The translations under genes and the position numbers were made by a program. The notes under the pieces are model-generated. The model had not been told where the DNA came from. It worked only from the letters and a program-made list of their open reading frames with translations, and did no database searches. Positions 6,479 to 10,431 of a stretch of DNA of 10,431 bases are shown piece after piece (within the stretch, counting starts at the first letter, position 1; each line of letters opens with the position of its first letter). The stretch comes from Candidatus Peregrinibacteria bacterium (GTDB lineage Bacteria > Patescibacteriota > Gracilibacteria > Peribacterales > Peribacteraceae): the NCBI GenBank assembly GCA_030638845.1, contig DAOWDW010000034.1:1-10431 (forward strand), read 5' to 3'.

Positions 6479-6748
6479 ATGGTAATGAAAAAGACCAATA
6501 AAAAGCGCCTAATTACTAAGCATTGCACTCATGATAAAGATACAGGTTCTCCGCATGTTCAGGTCGCTATTTTAACCAAAGAGATAGAACTTCTAACAAA
6601 ACATTTAAAAGAACATTCTAAAGATTTCTCTGCACGCAGAGGACTTCTTGCTAAAGTTGCAAAACGAAGAACGCTTCTAAATTACCTAAAAATGAATAAG
6701 CCAGAACAGTATCAGAAGGTAATAGAAGCTAATAAGTTAAAGAAATAG
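6479..6748 (+). CDS. rpsO: 30S ribosomal protein S15
   Basis: An 89-residue S15 that binds the central domain of 16S rRNA as a primary assembly protein and takes part in bridges to the large subunit. The family signature is clear: [16 protein letters not shown] at about 18-33, then [17 protein letters not shown] and [10 protein letters not shown] at about 41-70. The length equals the usual 88-89 residues. The in-frame ATG two codons later (6485) would give 87 residues; no ribosome-binding site separates the two. It is followed 347 bases later by pnp, the widespread rpsO-pnp order. It ends in TAG, which is embedded in a small hairpin. Confidence 0.97.
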   Translation: MVMKKTNKKRLITKHCTHDKDTGSPHVQVAILTKEIELLTKHLKEHSKDFSARRGLLAKVAKRRTLLNYLKMNKPEQYQKVIEANKLKK

Positions 6749-6762
6749 ACTATTTAAGTCTA
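6746..6762 (+). other. Small hairpin over the rpsO stop codon
   Basis: TAGACT (6746-6751) and AGTCTA (6757-6762) form a perfect 6-bp stem with loop ATTTA. There is no following T-run, so it is not a classical terminator; it could mark or protect the rpsO mRNA end. Confidence 0.35.
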
Positions 6763-6895
6763 GAATGTGTTTGTGACTGTGCCTCCAAAACATTTAAAGG
6801 ATTTATATGAGCTTTTTGCGGAATTTGCGGAAGTAGATAATACCACTTGATTATTGCATTAGAAAATCATAATTATTTTTAATATGCTTTCTACT

Positions 6896-6924
6896 TTCAA
6901 ATATTCGTTAAATAGGAGTACAAT
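6896..6924 (+). promoter_or_regulatory. Candidate pnp promoter
   Basis: -35 TTCAAA (6896-6901), 17-base spacer, -10 TACAAT (6919-6924). The predicted start is near 6931, five bases before the first arm of the leader stem, giving a leader of about 165 nt. pnp could thus be transcribed independently of rpsO as well as by read-through. Confidence 0.5.
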
Positions 6925-6935
6925 TCGTTTAGTTC

Positions 6936-7086
6936 TTTCCCTCCACTGCTTAACATTTAATAGTTAACATTTAACAGTTAATATTAGGAGTGTTTCTTTA
7001 TATACATTTCCTCCTCTTTGTTGGTTGTTAATTGTTAATGGTTAATAGTTATCTTTGGTGAGGAAGGGAAATTATTTATTTTCCCT
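6936..7086 (+). promoter_or_regulatory. Self-complementary pnp 5' leader with alternative stems
   Basis: There are three nested pairings. TTTCCCTCC (6936-6944) pairs with GGAAGGGAAA (7062-7071) with one bulged A. A 19-base arm at 6964-6982 pairs with 7027-7045 at 15 of 19 positions. AGGAG (6986-6990) pairs with CTCCT (7011-7015). A competing hairpin, AGGGAAA (7065-7071) with TTTCCCT (7080-7086), uses the same GGGAAA as the outer stem and ends nine bases before the ATG. In E. coli, PNPase represses itself through a leader stem cut by RNase III; a similar role here is inference. Confidence 0.5.
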
Positions 7087-7095
7087 ATTTAAATC

Positions 7096-9321
7096 ATGGC
7101 TGAAGCTATAAAAGCTAATAAAGAGTATACGCTTGAACTTGGTGATAAAAAGATCACAGTTAAGACCGGAATGCTCGCAAATCAAACCAGTGCAACTGTG
7201 CTCTGCCAAATGGGCGACACTGTTTGCATGAGCAATGTAACTCTTTCGCGTAGTGCACGTGACAACGTCGACTACTTGCCGTTGCAAGTCGTATATCAAG
7301 AGAAGTACTACGCAGGTGGAAAAATCTGTGGTGGTCGCTTCCGAAAACGTGAAGGTCGTCCAGGAGATGACTATGTACTTAAATCTAGATTAATAGATAG
7401 AGGACTTAGACCAATGTTTGCCAAAGGTTTCCATAACGATATTCAAGTGTTTGCTACTGTAATGAGTTACGACTTTGAGAATAATCACGATGTTGTTGCA
7501 TCAAACGCTGCAAATTTAGCTGTTGCTCTTTCGGAGGGTCCAGCAGATGGTCCAATTGGATCTGTTCGTGTTGGAATGATAGATGGTGAACTTGTATTGA
7601 ATCCATCTTTAGAAGCTATGAAGAAATCTGAATTAGATCTTTTCCTTACTGCTGCATCTGGACGAATAGTAATGATTGAAGCTGGTGCAAATCAGATTTC
7701 CGAAGAAGATATGTTAAGAGCAATTGAGTTCGGAAAGAAGTGGGCACAGAAGATTGTAGAATTTTTTGCAGGTATTCAAAAAGAACTTGGTAAGCAGAAG
7801 CTTGAAGTAGGTACGGGGTACGACAACGAAGAAGCTTGTGCATTTCTTGCTTCTTATGCGCTTTCTACCATCACTGAAGCAATTAAGAATCCTATGGATA
7901 AATTAGATCGTCGTGCAGTGTTTGCAGATCTTATGGACAGAGCAGAAGAAAAGCTTGTAGAGAAGTTTGGTGAAGCAGGTGAAGACGAAGCACTCATCGA
8001 ACTTTATGCAAATGCATCTAAATTGATGGACAAAGTAATCAAAAATGAAGTTCGTCGTTTAATTCTAGAAGAAGAGACACGAATGAGTGGTCGTAAAATA
8101 GATGAAATTCGTCCAGTTGAATCAATGGTAGATGTGCTTCCAAATCGTGTACATGGTAGTGCGCTCTTCCAGCGTGGGGAGACACAAGGTCTCACTACAT
8201 GCACACTTGGTAGTCCAGGAGACAAGCAGTTAGTTGAAGGTATGGAAGGTGAGAAAGAACTACGTTACATGCATCACTATAATTTCCCTCCATTCTCTGT
8301 AGGTGAAACGAGCAATCGTTTGTTTGTTGGAAACCGAGAGATTGGTCATGGAAATCTAGCACAACGTGGACTAGAACCTGTACTCCCAACTGAAGAAGAA
8401 TTCCCGTATACCATTCGCACCGTTACAGAAATTCTTGAGAGCAATGGATCATCTTCCATGGCTGCGACTTGTGGTTCTACACTTGCTCTTATGGCTGCAG
8501 GTGTACCAATTAAGGCACCAGTATCTGGAATTGCTATGGGCTTGATGTCTGATATAGAGAACGATAAATACATCATTCTTTCAGATCTTCAAGATGAAGA
8601 GGACTTTGGAGGAGATATGGACTTTAAGGTAACAGGAACCGAGAAAGGAATCACTGCTATTCAAATGGATATTAAGGTTAAAGGATTGCCAGATCATGTG
8701 TTTGAGACTGCTCTCGCAAAAGCAAAAATCGGTCGTTTGCACGTTTTGAAGGAAATGCTCAAGGCTATTGCTGAGGTTAGAGAAGAAATGAGTCCATACG
8801 CACCACGTATTGAAACTATAAAGATAAATCCAGATGATATTCGCCTTGTTATTGGTAAGGGTGGAGAAACCATTCAGAAGATTACTGGTGAATTAGGAGT
8901 AGATATAGACATAGAAGACGAAGGTCTTGTCTTTGTTACATCTGTAGATGGTGAGTCTATGAAGAAAGCAAAAGAATGGATTAATATGATTGTTGCGAAG
9001 CCAGAAGTCGACACAGTATACGACTGTAACGTTGTGCGTATTATTGATGGTGTTGGTGCAATTGTAGAATTCCTTGGGGGCAAGGATGCAATGATACATA
9101 TCTCAGAGTTACAATGGGCACGTACAGAAAATGTTGAAGATATTGTGAAAGTAGGTGACCAAGTGCAAGCAAAGTGTGTTGAGTACAATGCAGCAGACGG
9201 AAAAACACGTATGTCACTCAAGCAAATGACTGAGCGCCCAGAAGGTATGGCACCAGATCGTCCTAGAGGACCACGTCCATCTAATGGTGGAGGACACAGA
9301 GCCCCACCACGAAGACGTTAA
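7096..9321 (+). CDS. pnp: Polyribonucleotide nucleotidyltransferase (PNPase)
   Basis: A 741-residue PNPase: phosphate-dependent 3'-5' RNA degradation and untemplated tailing, acting as a ring-shaped trimer in the cytoplasm. Domains in order: RNase PH 1 (about 10-150, with FRKREGRP at 82-89 and SRLIDRGLRPMF), the helical domain (about 240-325), RNase PH 2 (about 330-560), KH (about 572-632, VIGKGG at 585-590) and S1 (about 638-710, IVEFLGGKDAMIHISEL). The catalytic GSSSMA is at 451-456, and the metal-binding aspartates are D503 and D509 in EDFGGDMDF. The tail, after about 712, is rich in Arg, Pro and Gly and probably binds RNA. Codon use is richer in GGT, CGT and other C/G-containing codons than in the flanking genes, as expected for high expression. 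The start MAEAI is preceded by no Shine-Dalgarno. Its TAA overlaps the stop of the convergent channel gene. Confidence 0.98.
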   Translation: MAEAIKANKEYTLELGDKKITVKTGMLANQTSATVLCQMGDTVCMSNVTLSRSARDNVDYLPLQVVYQEKYYAGGKICGGRFRKREGRPGDDYVLKSRLIDRGLRPMFAKGFHNDIQVFATVMSYDFENNHDVVASNAANLAVALSEGPADGPIGSVRVGMIDGELVLNPSLEAMKKSELDLFLTAASGRIVMIEAGANQISEEDMLRAIEFGKKWAQKIVEFFAGIQKELGKQKLEVGTGYDNEEACAFLASYALSTITEAIKNPMDKLDRRAVFADLMDRAEEKLVEKFGEAGEDEALIELYANASKLMDKVIKNEVRRLILEEETRMSGRKIDEIRPVESMVDVLPNRVHGSALFQRGETQGLTTCTLGSPGDKQLVEGMEGEKELRYMHHYNFPPFSVGETSNRLFVGNREIGHGNLAQRGLEPVLPTEEEFPYTIRTVTEILESNGSSSMAATCGSTLALMAAGVPIKAPVSGIAMGLMSDIENDKYIILSDLQDEEDFGGDMDFKVTGTEKGITAIQMDIKVKGLPDHVFETALAKAKIGRLHVLKEMLKAIAEVREEMSPYAPRIETIKINPDDIRLVIGKGGETIQKITGELGVDIDIEDEGLVFVTSVDGESMKKAKEWINMIVAKPEVDTVYDCNVVRIIDGVGAIVEFLGGKDAMIHISELQWARTENVEDIVKVGDQVQAKCVEYNAADGKTRMSLKQMTERPEGMAPDRPRGPRPSNGGGHRAPPRRR

Positions 9322-10175
9322 CCAGTAGTACTGGCTATCTTTCCTAAAATATCACTTTTTAACTTAAGTATAGAGAGAAATGCTTCCTCTCTCTGGTAAG
9401 GAGACTTTTCCTGCCAGAGGGGGATAGTTTTCTCTGTTACCCTAAGAAGCTCATTTATTTCTTTCATGCTTGGTTGATGTTCTTGCCAGTTAATATTGTT
9501 TTTACTAAATGTATCTAGTACATGATTTATTCTGTGCATGGTTCTGTGAACTGCTTCTTGGAGTAATTGCTCACGTCTTGCATCCAATGTATATAGAGTT
9601 GTGTCTTCGTTGTAGAAATCTGGTATTTCGTTTAGCAAATTTTGTGCTTGTTTGTATGCAATAATTAAAGTATCCCAGTCTTCTTCATCCATTTTTTTAT
9701 GTTCTGACGTTTTTTGTATTAAACCATCAAAGTCTTGTCTTATAATAAATAGACCTTCGCGAATATTATGAAATACATCTTCGAATGTCATTCGGTGGAC
9801 TTGTTTAAGGGCAATTTCTTGATGATGAGATACAAGTTTTGTAACGAAAATAGCAAAAATAAACAGCGCACTCACACTTTGCATACTTGCTAGCGCTTTA
9901 GAAAATCCTCTTGGGGTTATGTCTCCATATCCTGTAGATGTTGCTGTAATTATGCTGTAATAAAGACTATCTAAAAATCTAATCCAGTGGCTTTCAATTC
10001 CAACTAGTTGGGCAGGACCATGGTGAGAAACATCTCCAATACTTGCGAAAGAGAAATAGCCCAAGGCAAATAGTAGTGCCAATGAAATCCATATACTGAA
10101 AAGCTCTGAATATGAGCGTTTAGTAAGTTGCTCTAGTGCTCGCACGAAAAGTGATGAATGGTTTTTTGGCTTCAT
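9318..10175 (-). CDS. Two-TM potassium channel-like membrane protein with helical C-terminal domain
   Basis: A 285-residue protein with the pore module of 2-TM potassium channels: TM1 about 24-46, a re-entrant pore helix about 68-80, selectivity filter TATSTGYGD (77-85) and TM2 about 94-116 (SMQSVSALFIFAIFVTKLV). TGYGD is the canonical K+ filter. The cytosolic part (about 117-285) is predominantly helical and charged. It lacks the GxGxxG nucleotide-binding fold of RCK/TrkA-N domains that usually gate prokaryotic channels, and I do not recognise it. The N-terminal 20 residues are basic. The gene has its own strong promoter and ends tail-to-tail with pnp, stop codons overlapping. Ion selectivity is inferred from the filter; the gating signal is unknown. 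Confidence 0.88.
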   Translation of the reverse strand: MKPKNHSSLFVRALEQLTKRSYSELFSIWISLALLFALGYFSFASIGDVSHHGPAQLVGIESHWIRFLDSLYYSIITATSTGYGDITPRGFSKALASMQSVSALFIFAIFVTKLVSHHQEIALKQVHRMTFEDVFHNIREGLFIIRQDFDGLIQKTSEHKKMDEEDWDTLIIAYKQAQNLLNEIPDFYNEDTTLYTLDARREQLLQEAVHRTMHRINHVLDTFSKNNINWQEHQPSMKEINELLRVTEKTIPLWQEKSPYQREEAFLSILKLKSDILGKIASTTG

Positions 10176-10186
10176 AACAATAGGTA

Positions 10187-10215
10187 ATTATAACATATTT
10201 GATAGTAAATGTCTA
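10187..10215 (-). promoter_or_regulatory. Promoter of the channel gene, extended -10
   Basis: Minus strand: -35 TAGACA (10215-10210), 17-base spacer, TGT followed by consensus TATAAT (10192-10187). Eleven bases to ATG 10175 imply about a 5-nt leader with no Shine-Dalgarno motif. It is the closest to consensus in the window. Confidence 0.75.
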
Positions 10216-10240
10216 ATAGGTGAATATATGTGTAGTATAG

Positions 10241-10261
10241 CAGTGAAGCAGTAAAACAATG
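10241..10261. repeat. GAAGCA-type degenerate intergenic repeat
   Basis: CAGTGAAGCAGTAAAACAATG shares AGTGAAGCA with 2514-2522 and the pattern GAAGC...AAAACAATG with 6239-6256. It appears to be one degenerate dispersed family found in three intergenic spaces here. Confidence 0.4.
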
Positions 10262-10336
10262 TATAGACTACTTTTATCTCTATTCCTCTATGTTCATTTT
10301 TTTCTTGATAAAAAAACTCCATATATGAAACGCAAA

Positions 10337-10365
10337 CAAAAAGCCCAGACAAGCTGGGCTTTTTG
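10337..10365. terminator. Bidirectional intrinsic terminator
   Basis: A perfect 12-bp stem, CAAAAAGCCCAG (10337-10348) with CTGGGCTTTTTG (10354-10365), and loop ACAAG. The GC core is flanked by A5/T5, so it can end transcripts in both directions. It lies 19 bases beyond the stop codon of the minus-strand frame at the right edge, which is the gene it most likely serves. Confidence 0.93.
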
Positions 10366-10384
10366 TGATCTGGCACTATGATGC

Positions 10385-10431
10385 TTATGAACTTTTTTTA
10401 AATGGTGTTCCACGCTTCCAGACAGCGTAAA
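10385..10431 (-). CDS. Probable C-terminal end of a minus-strand gene, cut by the window edge
   Basis: Reading the minus strand from the right edge (first full codon 10429-10427) gives YAVWKRGTPFKKSS and then TAA at 10387-10385, followed after 19 bases by the strong terminator. The basic, coherent tail and its placement support a real gene end. Fourteen residues are too few to name a family, and another minus frame (LRCLEAWNTI, then stop) is also open. Confidence 0.4.
   Translation of the reverse strand, partial: YAVWKRGTPFKKSS

Larger units (their letters stand above)
6749..7095 (+). other. rpsO-pnp intergenic region (347 bases)
   Basis: This gap holds, in order, the end of the small hairpin, a marginal 25-28-codon open frame (6767-6850, GTG start, TGA stop), a promoter-like pair at 6896-6924 and a self-complementary pnp leader at 6936-7086. 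The leader is rich in TTAAC/GTTAAT units. No RNA gene or other coding frame is apparent. Confidence 0.7.

Noticed and set aside
8874..9221. 115-codon minus-strand open frame inside pnp
   Set aside because: It is antisense to the KH and S1 domains of PNPase; the Ser/Thr-rich composition is typical of a shadow frame.
10188..10376. 62-codon minus-strand open frame before the channel gene
   Set aside because: It reads through the intrinsic terminator, the GAAGCA repeat and the channel promoter, and resembles no protein.
10393..10431. Plus-strand ATG frame at the right edge (MVFHASRQRK, open)
   Set aside because: Only ten codons, with no promoter or ribosome site after the terminator; the minus-strand gene end fits the terminator placement better, though this cannot be settled.
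1..10431. Recoded UGA (Gly), as in Gracilibacteria/Absconditabacteria
   Set aside because: No in-frame TGA is seen in about 3000 codons and glycines of conserved motifs use GGN. All complete genes stop at TAA or TAG, so UGA usage as a stop is not tested here, but recoding is not supported.

Overview
This is an AT-rich bacterial window with compact genes, short proteins in place of large families, and intergenic spaces full of small degenerate repeats. Gene content (RsmA/KsgA, S15, PNPase, a UvrD/PcrA helicase, RmuC, an SLH-domain surface protein with a Ser-rich linker, a 2-TM potassium channel), the absence of Shine-Dalgarno motifs and the style of the repeats suggest a candidate-phyla-radiation (Patescibacteria-like, possibly Peregrinibacteria-like) genome. 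That placement is an inference from style and not from a marker-gene tree. All genes read through with the standard code: I see no in-frame TGA.

Layout. Bases 1-669 (minus) hold most of rsmA/ksgA, cut by the left edge. It diverges from an exported SLH-domain protein at 819-2510 (plus). That gene converges on a minus-strand pair, rmuC (6191-5004) followed by a pcrA/uvrD helicase (4946-2655), probably one operon with a good promoter in front of rmuC. To the right, rpsO (6479-6748) and pnp (7096-9321) form the classic S15-PNPase pair on the plus strand, separated by 347 bases that contain a second promoter and a strongly self-complementary pnp leader. pnp ends tail-to-tail, with overlapping stop codons, against a minus-strand 2-TM ion-channel gene (10175-9318) that has its own strong promoter. 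The right edge holds a perfect intrinsic terminator and what looks like the last 14 codons of another minus-strand gene.

Functional themes. One is RNA metabolism and ribosome assembly (KsgA, S15, PNPase). A second is control of recombination and repair (RmuC, PcrA). A third is the cell envelope (SLH protein, channel). No defence island, CRISPR array, transposase or phage gene is visible.

The most interesting signals are regulatory or structural. Several promoters sit 6-11 nt from the start codon, implying leaderless or near-leaderless mRNAs. The pnp leader can adopt two mutually exclusive stems. A dispersed 24-nt repeat encodes the hydrophobic core of the SLH protein signal peptide and recurs, in the same orientation, in front of pcrA.
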